A stretch of DNA of 64,000 bases, taken from assembly GCA_030770535.1 (NCBI GenBank), contig JASVEC010000004.1, positions 1,798,001-1,862,000 of the forward strand, read 5' to 3'. The translations under genes and the position numbers were made by a program. The DNA comes from Batkoa obscura (taxonomy: Eukaryota; Entomophthoromycota; Entomophthoromycetes; Entomophthorales; Batkoaceae). Position 1 is the stretch's first letter; the number at the start of each line of letters is the position of its first letter. The notes under the pieces were generated by a model. That model worked only from the letters and a program-made list of their open reading frames with translations. It was not told where the DNA came from and made no database searches. Positions 11,187-22,157 of the stretch are shown piece after piece.

Positions 11187-13703
11187 ATGGTCGACAATGG
11201 TCTTGTACCTTATTTTGCGGACTCAAAATACCTTCTTGATAACCGTCAACAGTTGATCATCACTGAATACGACATGGGTAGTAGTGATGAAGAGGAAGCT
11301 AGTGTTCTGACCCCAGAAATAGAAACTGCTGCTTTAAATCAAGCTGCACTACCTCCTCACGTTGTAAACTCAGTCGTTACCTACGGAGCTGTCCCTATGC
11401 ACGTCCTTGATGGTGACCTCTCCGCTTGGAGACAATACCAAAATAGTGGCTCCAGTACTCAAATCAATTTTCGTGCCCAGTACCAAACGGTACCTACCCT
11501 TTCCCACGTTCAACAATATCTAGTAGAGTTCCTGCACAACAAACTCATCCAGATGGTTGGTGAACTCGACCGTCTTTCAATTCATAACAATGAATTGTCT
11601 ACCTCTTTAAGCTCACTTTTAGCTACGGTTAACAACCTTTCCATGATCAGTAACCAAAAGAGTGGTGTCATCGCCCCTTCAAATGAACTCCATGTTAGTA
11701 AGTTAAATGAGCTCAATCAAAGACTCAATAACACCGTTACCTATGAAGCCCACAGAGAGTTAGTAAGAGAAGTAGGAGATCTCAAAGCTGAATTACGTCA
11801 GCTCGATACTGCTCTACATTCTGAACTTGTTAAAATCTCCGATGAGATCAACCTTTCCCTCACTGAGATCAATGACCATACTACTGAAAGAATCTCAGAT
11901 ATTGACGGAAAAACAAAAGCCACTTTCGCAGAACTCCACAGATCGCTAATGAATAAATTCAAAGAGTATAATCACCGCTTATCCTGTATTGAACAATCCC
12001 CTCCATCTACTTCAACCAAAGATGCTAGAATCTTGGCTTTAGAACAAGATTTAGCTGTTTGTAATGAACAAATGGCTCAACAAGTGACTACCATTAGCCA
12101 GCTTATCACCTCCAATAATAATTTGAAGGAACAAATTAGACTGGACAAAGAACAAACAGTAGTTGACTGGGAGGAAATCTCGCGTAACATACAGAGTACC
12201 AGAGAAGAGCTCATTCTTCTTCAGACTAAGGTAGCTTCAAATACTAACCAAATCAAGGCATCTTCTTGCAATTGTAGAAAGGAGCGTATTGCTGTTTCAG
12301 CACCTCCCTCCAGACTCTCGAGTTACAGAGACGTTCCAAGATACAATATGTATGATCTGGGTGATAGTGCCACAGAATCTATCTTTGGTACTGAATATCA
12401 AATAAACCATAAGTATCATGGGTTTGTTCACTTGGTACAACCGGATGATCAAACAAAGAAAGAAGAGAACTCTCCCCAAGTTTCCACATACCTACCCCAA
12501 TCAAATCCTAGAATGACTGCTGTACCTACTGATGGTATTTACTCAAGAAATCCTGCTACAGGATCTAACGCTGATCCAATACGACCTCGTGTACAATCTT
12601 ATGCTGAAGTCAACCTAGCCAATCCTTTTAACAAAAATAAGTCATCACATATTGCCCCTCAAATCGCTCAACATATACCCTATGAGAAATCTTCACCTCA
12701 CTACGTACAAGCCGATCCGATTACTGTTCAACATGATCATGGTATATCACACAATACCCATGACGCTTATTTTAGTCATCCTGGACCTTCTGGTAACGAT
12801 CCAAAATCACATAGCTTCTCAACACACCGCCACAACTACCCAAGAAGCTCCCAACCTGTTAACACAAAGTTTAATTTTAGTCTTTTATTCAATCCAAGTG
12901 AAATTACTGCTACTACCTTCATTAAAGCTCTAGAAGTTCATCTCGATGCTAACAACTGGACCTATGAATGTCGTCCTCAATGCCTTTTAGGTCAACTACA
13001 AACAAATGAACTTTCTTGGTGCATGACTTTACCTGACGACTTACGCAGTAATTGGGATTCCTTCAAAAAGGCGTTTATAGACCATTATGATTCCGATGTA
13101 AAAATGGAAGCAAAAAAGGCAGCCCTCTTATCTTTACGTTTAGACGACGAAAATAAACTTGAGAGTTTCATTACAAACGTAAGAAATCGTGCTAATGCCT
13201 TAATTTCCTGTGGAAAGTTAAGCGTTACAGACCTCCGCCTGGCCTTCCAGCGAAACCTTCCAAGTCATATCGCATGCCTTTTTCTAGATCCTCACCATAA
13301 CATCACCAACGTTACACAGATGATAGAGATTTTAGAATTATACCTTGGAAGTCCAAAAAGTGAAGTTAGACCCAAGAAATTATATGTTAATCACATAGAT
13401 AAAGGGATGGACAACAACGAATACCTTCATTGTTTTACCATCACTCAACAACACTACTCCAACCATCGTAAATCTCGAGTATTTACTGGATGCTGGAACT
13501 GTGGTGAATATGGACACATTACCGTTAACTGCACTGAACCAAAGCCAGAAAATGGTATTTTTAAATATTATTTCGAAAAGAATGTTCGCAACAATGAACG
13601 TTTCAATAAAAATAAACAAATAAATCACCTCAATTATAACGATACTGAAGGCGATGATACTGAGAAGTTTGTCGACTCCGATAACGAGTCAAAAAACTTC
13701 TAA
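11187..13703 (+). CDS. Gag polyprotein of the gypsy element
   Basis: 838 codons. The first half is rich in predicted coiled coil (about residues 100-370). A Retrotrans_gag-like capsid region lies around residues 590-720 (with NWDSFKKAFIDHYDSD). A CCHC zinc knuckle, CWNCGEYGHITVNC, lies near residue 770. Structural protein of the particle; belongs to the LTR element described above. Confidence 0.92.
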   Translation: MVDNGLVPYFADSKYLLDNRQQLIITEYDMGSSDEEEASVLTPEIETAALNQAALPPHVVNSVVTYGAVPMHVLDGDLSAWRQYQNSGSSTQINFRAQYQTVPTLSHVQQYLVEFLHNKLIQMVGELDRLSIHNNELSTSLSSLLATVNNLSMISNQKSGVIAPSNELHVSKLNELNQRLNNTVTYEAHRELVREVGDLKAELRQLDTALHSELVKISDEINLSLTEINDHTTERISDIDGKTKATFAELHRSLMNKFKEYNHRLSCIEQSPPSTSTKDARILALEQDLAVCNEQMAQQVTTISQLITSNNNLKEQIRLDKEQTVVDWEEISRNIQSTREELILLQTKVASNTNQIKASSCNCRKERIAVSAPPSRLSSYRDVPRYNMYDLGDSATESIFGTEYQINHKYHGFVHLVQPDDQTKKEENSPQVSTYLPQSNPRMTAVPTDGIYSRNPATGSNADPIRPRVQSYAEVNLANPFNKNKSSHIAPQIAQHIPYEKSSPHYVQADPITVQHDHGISHNTHDAYFSHPGPSGNDPKSHSFSTHRHNYPRSSQPVNTKFNFSLLFNPSEITATTFIKALEVHLDANNWTYECRPQCLLGQLQTNELSWCMTLPDDLRSNWDSFKKAFIDHYDSDVKMEAKKAALLSLRLDDENKLESFITNVRNRANALISCGKLSVTDLRLAFQRNLPSHIACLFLDPHHNITNVTQMIEILELYLGSPKSEVRPKKLYVNHIDKGMDNNEYLHCFTITQQHYSNHRKSRVFTGCWNCGEYGHITVNCTEPKPENGIFKYYFEKNVRNNERFNKNKQINHLNYNDTEGDDTEKFVDSDNESKNF

Positions 13704-13879
13704 GTGGGAGGATAAATGAGGATCCCCCTTCCACGAAGTTAAAAATTCCTCCTGATCCAGATGATAGCACTGGATTAGACCTTAAAGTTAATACGCTTTC
13801 AAAATTTGACCCCTCTACCCTCATCCTAGCACTTCCTTCGCGAATTCGTGGTAGACCTAAAAAGAAAAGAGTTCCTGTT

Positions 13880-16800
13880 GTGGAAATCCCTAAAGTCATT
13901 CCACCTCGAATTTTCAAGCTACCTGATAACTCTATTAATGCTCCTGATTCGATTCCAATGAACGAGATCTCCAAACCTTACATCTCACAATTATCCGATT
14001 TATCTAAACTATCCCTCACACAAAGCGAACTAGATAACACGCATCAGTGGTTAACCAATGTTACGATCCCAATCCCGCTAGACAAGATCTTAACTGGAGA
14101 ATCAGACTTAGCAATTGCATTTAGAAAAATTATTAGAGAATACCAGAATCCAAATAAACAGATTCTTTTAGTAAACCTCGATGACAAAGCTAACTCCATC
14201 GATTGTACTTACATCAATGCGTCAATTTATAAAAAGAATGTACGCATCATATTAGATAGTGGAGCTCCTATCAATTTCATATCGAGTCGTCTGGTAAAAC
14301 GATTATCCTTTAAACCAGATATAGATTGCTCAGACACCTTTGGTACAGCTGGAACTGGAACTACTACAGCGCTAGGAGCATACTCATCAATACCAATCAA
14401 ATTTGGAAAACTAACCTTAGCCTTTCCAGCAATAGTATTAGAAAGTGAAGGTTATGACTTCCTCCTAGGCACCGAATTCTTTGTGAAACACGGTTGTCAA
14501 TTGTTGTACGATCAAAATATCTTAAAAATATTAGATCAATCCATCCCAATGTACTACAATAAACCAAGAGACCTATCTATCAATATGATAAACAATAAAT
14601 CTCCTGGCTGCCGTATAATGAACTATCGGACCAACAATAAATTAATTGATGTCACTCTCTGCGGATCAGAATCCGTAATTCATCAATATCCAGAGATAGC
14701 ATATAAACAGTCTGGAATTCCCGTTATTTCTCCTAAGAACTTATTAATACCGCCTAAGTCACAGATAGTATTAGATACTGAGATCTCACTATGGATACCT
14801 AAGGAATTCCATTTATCTATATATAGTATAGAAGGTGTCTCACAATTAGAACCACTAACTATGCCCGGAATTTTAGGCAACAACATGAATGAGACTATCA
14901 AGTTATTACTTGCAAACATTACCAAAAAAGAAATCAATATCTCTAGAGGCCAACAGATTGGCACGATATACGTAGAAAACAACGCCTTGATTAATACTTT
15001 CAGTAAATTTGCAACACTAGAAGAATTTCAAATTCACGAAGAGGCCCCAAATAACCAAGCCCTTTTTGTGGAAAAAGACACTATTAACCATCTAAACCAA
15101 GATGAACAACTCCAATTTTATAAATTGCTGGAGGAATATAAAGACATATTCGCAACTTCAGAAGAAGATATTGGTTGCGCTCGCAATACTAAACATAAAG
15201 TATATACATGTGATTCATTACCCGTCGCAACTAAAGCATATCGTAAATCTCAATCTGAACTCAAAGCAGAACGAGAAGAAGTTCAAAAACTCTTAAGGCT
15301 AGGTTTAATCATTCCTTCAAATAGTCCATGGGCCTCCCCCCTTATGATCGTTAAGAAAAAAGATGGAACTAATAGAGTAGTTATGGACTATAGAAAGCTT
15401 AACAAAATCACAAAGAAAGATGTATACCCTCTACCCAGAATAGACGATGCGGTTGACCGATTACAAGGTGCTAAATACTTTTCAGCAATGGATTTAATCT
15501 CAGGATACTGGCAGGTAGAAATGGATCCAGAAGACCAAGAAAAGTGCGCTTTAATAACTTCTGAAGGACTATTTCAACCAACTAGGATGCCACAAGGCCT
15601 TTCGAACGCTCCCGCTACATTCCAGCGTCTTATGGATAATACACTAGGTGACCTTAAACTTTCGTGCGTATTAATTTACTTAGATGACTTGAATGTGTTT
15701 TCAAGAACTTTTATAGATCACTTAACTCATCTTAAAGCAGTATTTGAGCGCCTCCGTCAAGCCAATCTAAAGTTAAAACCAAAGAAGTGTTCATTCTTCC
15801 AAACTAGTTTGGAATTTCTAGGCTATAAAGTCTCTGACAAAGGACTAGCCCCTATTCCAAATAAACTAGATGCAGTGAAGGAGCTTCTCCCCCCAACTAC
15901 GATGCGGGAGGTACAAGTATTCCTTGGATTAATGAATTATTATCGAAGGTTTATAAAAGACTTTTCGAATTTAGCTACCCCACTGTTCCAATTACTAAAG
16001 AAAGAAGTCAAGTTTCAATGGAAGGAAGAACACCAACAAGCTTTTGAAGAGCTTCGCAACAAGCTGCTTAACGCCCCAGTATTGATGTTTCCAAATTTCT
16101 CAAAGCCCTTCTCACTACATACTGACGCTAGTCTAACTGCAGTTGGAGGTGTTTTAAGTCAACTCGATGATAACAATTGTGAACACCCAATAGCCTATAC
16201 CTCTAGGACCTTGTCGAAACACGAAAGGAACTACACTACAACAGAGAAAGAATGCCTTGCAATTATTCATGCTATAAAGGCATTTAGACCGTATATCTAC
16301 GGCACTCACTTTACTGTTATTACTGATCATGTTTCCCTAAAATGGTTGTATTCAATCACTAATCCTGAAGGACGTTTAGCTAGGTGGGCTCTAAAACTAC
16401 AATCGTATAGTTTTGATATAGTATATAAACCAGGTAAAGATCATCAAAATGCAGATGGGCTTAGCAGGTTACCCAGAATTTGTCTAGCTACCCCCATAGA
16501 TGATGATTTGTACAATCTATTGGGTAATAAAGATAAATGGCCGCAGCAGCAGCCTGAACTCAAACAATGGCTTGAGAAAAACGCTCAAAATATCATTGTA
16601 AGAGATAATGCCTTGTATAAAAAGATTAAGGGAACATATATTCCATATATTAGGCCTTCTTCACGACTATCTGCATGCCAACAATTCCATGATGTAATCT
16701 GTGGACATTCAGCCTTCCAAAAAACATACGATACTATGAAAGTCTCCTGCTATTGGGAATCAATGATACCAGATTTGGAAGACTTTATAAATAATTGCGA

Positions 16801-17713
16801 TGTTTGCAAGAGGGAACAAAGTAAAATAAAAGCTACAGCCTATAAGTTTATTTTACCTAAACATGCATTTCACACGGTAAGTATAGATGTAATAGGTCCT
16901 CTCTGTGAGGCCTCCTCGGTAAGAGGGAACAAATTTATTGTTGTAGCTATCGACCATCTAACTAAGTGGGTTGAAGCAAAAGCAATACCAAATCAGACTT
17001 CCTTTCACATATCTAAATTTATATACGAGGATATTATTTGTAGGCATGGAAGCCCTCAGGTGATACTTACTGATAACGCTGCCAATTTTGTTAACCTGGT
17101 TCTCCCGAAATTAGCTAGACTAATGGCCATAAAGCATTCTACTGCAGCTCCATATCATCCTGAAACTAACGGAATGGTTGAGAGAGTAAACGGTACACTA
17201 GTACGTATATTAAGGAAGCTGGCTTTCGATAAAACTAGCTCTTGGGATGAATATCTACATTCTGCTATTTTAGCATATAGATATTCAGTACATAGTATTA
17301 CCAAAAAATCCCCTTTTGTTATGCTTTATGGGAGACATCCGGGACTCCCCATATCATTCGCTCCTTTGATAGTTAGACAAGAAGAGATGAGTCCTGACAT
17401 GTACTTGCTTAAGCTAACAAAAAAACTAATAGCTATCCAAGTTGACGCCTTTAATGCATTGACAGACTCGAAAACAAGGAGGTATCGACAAGACATTTCT
17501 CGACTTCCTCGTCTAGCTGTCTTCAAAGTAGGTGATATCGTTCATCTGTACCCTTCCTATAATCAATCTAGAAAAAATAAACTAGCATTGAAATGGGATG
17601 GACCATATGAAGTCATACATAAACACTTGTATGATAGCTATTCAATTAAACATAAACGAACAAGCGTTATATATAACCGAGTCCATGCCAAGTTTCTCAA
17701 ATCAGCAATGTGA
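13880..17713 (+). CDS. Pol polyprotein of the gypsy element
   Basis: About 1,277 codons from the first ATG. It lies in a different frame from gag, as in many Ty3-type elements. Domains in order: aspartic protease (LDSGAPINF, about residue 124), reverse transcriptase (YLDDLNVFS, about 598), RNase H (LHTDASLTAVGG, about 745), zinc-binding integrase head, integrase core (SIDVIGPL, TDNAANF, NGMVERVNG, about 1000-1100) and a GPY/F-like module (KWDGPYEVI, about 1238). Domain order RT-RH-INT identifies Ty3/gypsy rather than Ty1/copia. Confidence 0.95.
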   Translation: MEIPKVIPPRIFKLPDNSINAPDSIPMNEISKPYISQLSDLSKLSLTQSELDNTHQWLTNVTIPIPLDKILTGESDLAIAFRKIIREYQNPNKQILLVNLDDKANSIDCTYINASIYKKNVRIILDSGAPINFISSRLVKRLSFKPDIDCSDTFGTAGTGTTTALGAYSSIPIKFGKLTLAFPAIVLESEGYDFLLGTEFFVKHGCQLLYDQNILKILDQSIPMYYNKPRDLSINMINNKSPGCRIMNYRTNNKLIDVTLCGSESVIHQYPEIAYKQSGIPVISPKNLLIPPKSQIVLDTEISLWIPKEFHLSIYSIEGVSQLEPLTMPGILGNNMNETIKLLLANITKKEINISRGQQIGTIYVENNALINTFSKFATLEEFQIHEEAPNNQALFVEKDTINHLNQDEQLQFYKLLEEYKDIFATSEEDIGCARNTKHKVYTCDSLPVATKAYRKSQSELKAEREEVQKLLRLGLIIPSNSPWASPLMIVKKKDGTNRVVMDYRKLNKITKKDVYPLPRIDDAVDRLQGAKYFSAMDLISGYWQVEMDPEDQEKCALITSEGLFQPTRMPQGLSNAPATFQRLMDNTLGDLKLSCVLIYLDDLNVFSRTFIDHLTHLKAVFERLRQANLKLKPKKCSFFQTSLEFLGYKVSDKGLAPIPNKLDAVKELLPPTTMREVQVFLGLMNYYRRFIKDFSNLATPLFQLLKKEVKFQWKEEHQQAFEELRNKLLNAPVLMFPNFSKPFSLHTDASLTAVGGVLSQLDDNNCEHPIAYTSRTLSKHERNYTTTEKECLAIIHAIKAFRPYIYGTHFTVITDHVSLKWLYSITNPEGRLARWALKLQSYSFDIVYKPGKDHQNADGLSRLPRICLATPIDDDLYNLLGNKDKWPQQQPELKQWLEKNAQNIIVRDNALYKKIKGTYIPYIRPSSRLSACQQFHDVICGHSAFQKTYDTMKVSCYWESMIPDLEDFINNCDVCKREQSKIKATAYKFILPKHAFHTVSIDVIGPLCEASSVRGNKFIVVAIDHLTKWVEAKAIPNQTSFHISKFIYEDIICRHGSPQVILTDNAANFVNLVLPKLARLMAIKHSTAAPYHPETNGMVERVNGTLVRILRKLAFDKTSSWDEYLHSAILAYRYSVHSITKKSPFVMLYGRHPGLPISFAPLIVRQEEMSPDMYLLKLTKKLIAIQVDAFNALTDSKTRRYRQDISRLPRLAVFKVGDIVHLYPSYNQSRKNKLALKWDGPYEVIHKHLYDSYSIKHKRTSVIYNRVHAKFLKSAM

Positions 17714-17810
17714 TTCAATGAATACAATTTGTAACTAGTCAAATTCCATCTCATAGGTTCTCGGTAAGTAAGCCATAAAAATTCACTATATCAAATCATA
17801 GGGAGGGAAA

Positions 17811-18210
17811 TGTGAAATATCGCTTTGTCAGTCCCATGGTTAATTATTTTGATTTGTTATGAGAATTTCTAGTTCCACCCAAAAGAATATTATCTTCTCA
17901 TTTTGATACTTATACTTTTCAGAGTATAAAAGAGTTTACAGAATATAATAGTTCGAGGCTTTTTAACTGAATTAATCCCTGATATCTCGAACATTTAATA
18001 AAGCCACTAAGTTTTCTTAATAGTATTTTACATAGATTTTACATTAGTATTGTCTATTCTATTTGTCTTATATAGCTTGTAACCTATTACGTGCTATTCC
18101 TCATAACCCAAGTCTATCTTAGTCACATAAACTAAGACCTTTTGACTTATAGTGTAGTCAACCCAGCAATAGCTGTTCTTGACTCCAAACCCTGAGTACC
18201 AGATTTCACA
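17811..18210 (+). repeat. 3' LTR of the gypsy element
   Basis: 400 bp, read as identical to the 5' LTR, preceded by the purine tract gggagggaaa and followed by the duplicated ataat. Confidence 0.95.
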
Positions 18211-18892
18211 ATAATTCCAATTAAAGTTATAGAGTCTATAGAGAATAGAAAAATTAAAAGATCAACCCCAGCTTATCTTACAAAAATAACTGAAAATTTA
18301 AAAATTTCAATATTTACTAAGCAAGTAAATAGCTTATTAAAGGTTGGTATTACTTAAACTATTAATAGCTAAGTTAATAAATAGCCAAAGAGCAAGTAAC
18401 TGTAACAATAAGTAAAAACTATTATCATACTGCTTGTATTACATAGGGATGGTTAATTATAGTTTTAGGGCTAACCAATTCCTCCCATGCAGCTATTTAT
18501 TAACTTAGCAATATATTAATAATGTAATTATAACATTAAAACAATTTATTTATTTGATAGCAAATCTGCAATGTTGGCTATAAAGCAATTAATAATAAAT
18601 ATTTCCTAATAAAGTTTTATAAAAGTATATATTTATTTACATATTACAACTTTGATTAATATCACTATATAGGCTATATTGGTAAAAGCCTTTCTAATCC
18701 GGGAATTTATATTAAATTTGATAGAAATTCCGCTAACTTACAATATAAATTATGTCAAAATAATTTAAAGCTGTGTTGGGAGTACTTTTGGCTTTTAATA
18801 AAGAATTTATTTTATAGAATTTTAAGCAAAGTTTTAAAATATAAAATATTTAAAAATTGGATAAAAAAATGAAACCAATTCGGACACCCCCA

Positions 18893-18943
18893 AATAGCGC
18901 TTAAAAAATGGAAAAAGTAATGAAGCCAAAAAAAACACCCCCA
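18893..18943 (+). mobile_element. Right half of a split MITE
   Basis: aatagcgcttaaaaaatgg through aacaccccca, followed by TA. It abuts the transposon end at 18892 and pairs with the half at 8217-8265. Confidence 0.65.
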
Positions 18944-19714
18944 TATGTAGAATCATTCGGTTAATCATAGTTTAAGTCGTCTAGTCTCATTTTAAATTAC
19001 AATGTTGCTAATTAAGGCTTCATCAGTTGTCTAGATTTTCAATAATTAAATATACCACTTGATTTTTATTTTATCTTATTCTATTTTATTTTATTCTACT
19101 ATATAGGCTTGGTTTAAATTAGATAAACGATAAATTCTATTTGTTTTATTCCATACTTTAAAACATATAATTTATATCCAAAGTACTCACCATAGTAAAA
19201 GTATAATATGCCAATACAGTATGAATAACTTTTTAAAATTATTATTTTCTACTAGTTATTATGTAATAGTTGTTAAGCTTTTGTCGTCTGTTAATTTAAT
19301 ATTGTAATTGAAAATGTCATAAAATAAATAAAATGAGATTAAAATTTTAGTTAATTAAGTTTGGTCAATGATCAAATGAAATCATCAATTTAATTCATTA
19401 ATGTTTGATCAATAACATTGCGTAATTTAATTACTTTATCAACTGCCTAATTTCATTGAATTTTACGTTAATTTGCTAATTAATTTTGTTTCTAACAGTA
19501 AGGGAAATTGAGCAGTGTAACAAAAAAATGAATATTAAAAAATCAAAGATTGTCGTTAGGCTAGATGTCATCTACTTGAGTAAAATCTATAAGCGAAGTC
19601 ATTACTTAATGATATAATGGTGTTGTAATATTATTACATAAGATCATCGGGTATTTTGATACAATATTAAACAAACTAGGTGCAGAAGGACAACTGTTAT
19701 TCAAATGAAAACAC
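18944..19714. other. Upstream region of the repeat-peptide gene
   Basis: No gene seen. From about 19,360 onward the sequence is recognisably shared, in inverted orientation, with 42,561-43,095 upstream of the paralogue. Identity is high over the last ~230 bp and falls further out, so the duplicated unit included a substantial promoter. Confidence 0.6.
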
Positions 19715-19724
19715 TATAAATATA
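19715..19724 (+). promoter_or_regulatory. TATA box of the repeat-peptide gene
   Basis: tataaatata lies about 80 bp before the ATG at 19796 and is conserved at the same distance in the paralogue. Confidence 0.6.
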
Positions 19725-19795
19725 CGCATAGGAACTACAGTTCTTTATTATCAAACTAGAATTACAATTATATTATACAAACAACAATCTAAACA

Positions 19796-21106
19796 ATGAA
19801 ATTTTTCACTCCTTCTTTATTATCTGTTATTATTGCATCTATTAGCTTAAACCAACTTGCTTCTGCACCACTTGGTTCTGACGATATTAAATCAACTTCA
19901 GTAAGCAATGCTAATCCAGATCTTATAACTGTGGATCAGACTCCCATTAAATCAACTAATTCCAACAGTGGGTTAGTAAAGAATGGGTCTGATGGTCCAG
20001 TAGTTGGTGAAAAACTAAAAACTAGACGTGCTGATATCCCAGAAAAACCAAAAGCTGATATCCCAATAACTGGTGAAAAACCAAAGGCTGATATGCCAGT
20101 AACAGGAGATAAACCAAAAACTAGACGTGCTGATATCCCAGAAAAACCAAAAGCTGATATGCCAATGTCTGCAAATAAACCAAAAGCTGATATCCCAATA
20201 GCTGGTGAAAAGCCAAAAGCTAGACATGCTGATATCCCAGAAAAACCAAAGGCTGATACGCCAGTAGCAGGAGATAAACCAAAAACTAGACGTGCTGATA
20301 TCCCAGAAAAACCAAAAGCTGATATCCCAATAGCTGGTGAAAAACCAAAGGCTGATATCCCAATAGCTGGTGAAAAACCAAAAACTAGACGTGCTGATAT
20401 CCCAGAAAAACCAAAAGCTGATATGCCAATGTCTGCAAATAAACCAAAAGCTGATATCCCAATAGCTGGTGAAAAGCCAAAAGCTAGACGTACTGATATC
20501 CCAGAAAAACCAAAGGCTGATACGCCAGTAGCAGGAGATAAACCAAAAACTAGACGTGCTGATATCCCAGAAAAACCAAAAGCTGATATCCCAATAACTG
20601 GTGAAAAACCAAAGGCTGATATGCCAGTAACAGGAGATAAACCAAAAACTAGACGTGCTGATATCCCAGAAAAACCAAAAGCTGATATGCCAATGTCTGC
20701 AAATAAACCAAAAGCTGATATCCCAATAGCTGGTGAAAAGCCAAAAGCTAGACGTGCTGATATCCCAGAAAAACCAAAAGCTGATATCCCAATAGCTGGT
20801 GAAAAGCCAAAAGCTAGACGTGCTGATATCCCAGAAAAACCAAAAGCTGATATCCCAATAGCTGGTGAAAAACCAAAGGCTGATATCCCAGTAACTGGTG
20901 AAAAACCAAAGGCTGATATCCCAATAGCTGGTGAAAAACCAAAAGCTAGACGTGCTGATATCCCAGAAAAACCAAAGGCTGATATCCCAATAACTGATGA
21001 AAAACCAAAGGCTGATATCCCAATAGCTGGTGAAAAACCAAAAGCTAGACGTGCTGATATCCCAGAAAAACCAAAGTCCGTAAATGCTCAAGAATTGAAT
21101 GTTTAA
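19796..21106 (+). CDS. Secreted 11-residue-repeat protein with dibasic sites (Kex2-processed-repeat type)
   Basis: 436 residues, no intron. A signal peptide covers about residues 1-23 (LNQLASA). A short unique region follows to residue 75. The rest is made of 11-residue units such as KPKADIPIAGE, KPKADMPMSAN and KPKTRRADIPE. The unit carrying RR recurs every 22-44 residues: eleven RR sites and one RH. The tail SVNAQELNV is unique. Dibasic RR in a secreted repeat protein matches the layout of fungal Kex2-processed repeat proteins, where kexin would release peptides beginning ADIPEKPKAD; that processing is inference. Alternative: a cell-wall spacer protein. An inverted paralogue lies at 41679-42560, with homologous 5' and 3' flanks. 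The 33-bp period and block variation suggest unequal crossing over. Confidence 0.85.
   Translation: MKFFTPSLLSVIIASISLNQLASAPLGSDDIKSTSVSNANPDLITVDQTPIKSTNSNSGLVKNGSDGPVVGEKLKTRRADIPEKPKADIPITGEKPKADMPVTGDKPKTRRADIPEKPKADMPMSANKPKADIPIAGEKPKARHADIPEKPKADTPVAGDKPKTRRADIPEKPKADIPIAGEKPKADIPIAGEKPKTRRADIPEKPKADMPMSANKPKADIPIAGEKPKARRTDIPEKPKADTPVAGDKPKTRRADIPEKPKADIPITGEKPKADMPVTGDKPKTRRADIPEKPKADMPMSANKPKADIPIAGEKPKARRADIPEKPKADIPIAGEKPKARRADIPEKPKADIPIAGEKPKADIPVTGEKPKADIPIAGEKPKARRADIPEKPKADIPITDEKPKADIPIAGEKPKARRADIPEKPKSVNAQELNV
20021..21076 (+). repeat. 33-bp tandem repeats in the repeat-peptide gene
   Basis: About 32 units of 33 bp fall into a few sequence types, grouped in higher-order blocks of two to four units. 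The phase is kept without interruption. Confidence 0.9.
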
Positions 21107-21639
21107 AGTTCAATAGCATAAATTTACAATTAGCATTTGTTTGATTTAATAAATTGAATTTATAATTTATATATTTTATTTTAATATTCAACTTTTTATT
21201 TTATTTTATTTTATTTACAACTTATAGTTTTAGACTAACTAATGTTAAAATTGATTTTTTATAATTTTAATTGAAATAGAATATCAAAAAAATTAGAAGT
21301 TTGTATAATTACTTTTACAAATGATCTACTATAATATAACAAGTAATTAAAATAAATTTTAAAAATATAGCTAGGTGCCACTCCCATTGCAAAGGAGTGA
21401 AATATATATAGGAATGTATTTTTTATTTCATTATCTCATCTACCTTGACTAATATGCGAGTCAGGCAATTTACTATTTAAATCTTTCAAAAGCATTCGCC
21501 TTTATTGATAAAATCTTGGTAAATAGTAATCATTTAGCTTAACGTAAATATCAGCTCTAATAAAGTAGAAAAAAATTAATAAAAAAGTATGAATACAATA
21601 AAATAGTAAAAATAAAGTCTAAAATAGTATCAATCCTTT
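21107..21639. other. AT-rich intergenic region
   Basis: The first ~100 bp match the 3' flank of the paralogue at 41679 (shared aatttatatt-like runs). A small hairpin occurs near 21,379-21,402 (cactcc..ggagtg). Nothing else was seen. Confidence 0.5.
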
Positions 21640-22157
21640 AGCTAGAACCATAAACCTTACTAGTTTGCTATTTTTAACTTCCCTTGGTGCTATTGTTAAG
21701 TGCTACTTTACTAGTAGGTGATACTGTAATACAGTCAAGAGTCATCAGCAGTAATCAGATCAATTTAAAATTCTGTATGGCGGCTTTCAATTAAATGAGG
21801 GGATTCATGATTTTTTAAATATAGTATACTAGGGATTTACCTTGCTCTTAGCTTTTGCAAATAACTCAAATAATTGGGGTTGGTAAGAAAATTTCTGATA
21901 ACACCATATATATTGATAAAAAGTCGATTATAAAGAGAGGCTATCCGTTATATAAAAATTATACCAATTTGAAGTTATTGTTTTGACTATAAAATGAAGT
22001 ATCGATTGAACGTTTTTATGTTAGTGACGTTGACTTAACTCAACTTTATCGTAACATCAGGGGAGACGTTGCTGTTATAGATTTAGATTATGTTGAAAAT
22101 TGATTAAATATTAAGGTTAGTAGAGACTATGTTATCACATATGCTTATTATGGCTAA
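21640..22157 (+). pseudogene. Decayed I78-like gene
   Basis: Traces in order: a signal-peptide-like stretch (TSLLFLTSLGAIV, frame broken) near 21,660, a GKKxIxxGY-like segment near 21,925 (SIIKRGYPLYKNYTN), and a last-exon relic, DVDLTQLYRNIRGDVAVIDL then DYVEN, a stop, LNIKVSRDYVITYAYYG and taa. The final exon still shows the DY..xLNxxVxxDYVIT.AYYG pattern of the family, but stops and frame changes upstream show it is dead. Confidence 0.6.

Larger units (their letters stand above)
10658..18210 (+). mobile_element. Ty3/gypsy LTR retrotransposon, complete-looking and very young
   Basis: Two 400-bp LTRs (10658-11057 and 17811-18210) appear identical by eye. The insertion is flanked by the 5-bp duplication ataat, and transposon copy 2 shows the empty site at about 59855. 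A purine tract (17801-17810) precedes the 3' LTR. Two long frames, gag and pol, fill the inside. The element looks whole, and the identical LTRs imply a very recent insertion. Codon use and base composition are clearly less AT-rich than the surrounding DNA. Confidence 0.95.
8314..18892 (+). mobile_element. DDE DNA transposon, copy 1, enlarged by nested insertions
   Basis: Terminal inverted repeats are perfect over about 22 bp: tgggggtgtccgaattgg at 8314 and its complement ending at 18892. TA precedes the left end. The element encodes a decayed transposase (9066-10655, resuming at 18211) and shares its layout with copy 2 at 57674-60537. It has swollen to 10.6 kb through a solo LTR (8485-8839), an incomplete LTR (9433-9807) and a gypsy element (10658-18210). 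Because copy 2 carries the first solo LTR at the same position with the same flanks, that LTR was present before this transposon multiplied. The first bases of the ends resemble those of the MITE family, suggesting related mobilisation. Confidence 0.85.

Noticed and set aside
13630-13974. Minus-strand frame across the gag-pol junction
   Set aside because: Shadow of the gypsy coding sequence without any recognisable domain.
20015-21091. A 358-codon minus-strand frame full of W/F/S repeats opposite the repeat-peptide gene
   Set aside because: It exists only because the 33-bp repeat keeps one antisense frame open; no signal peptide, promoter or domain. A similar antisense frame occurs at 41719-42420.
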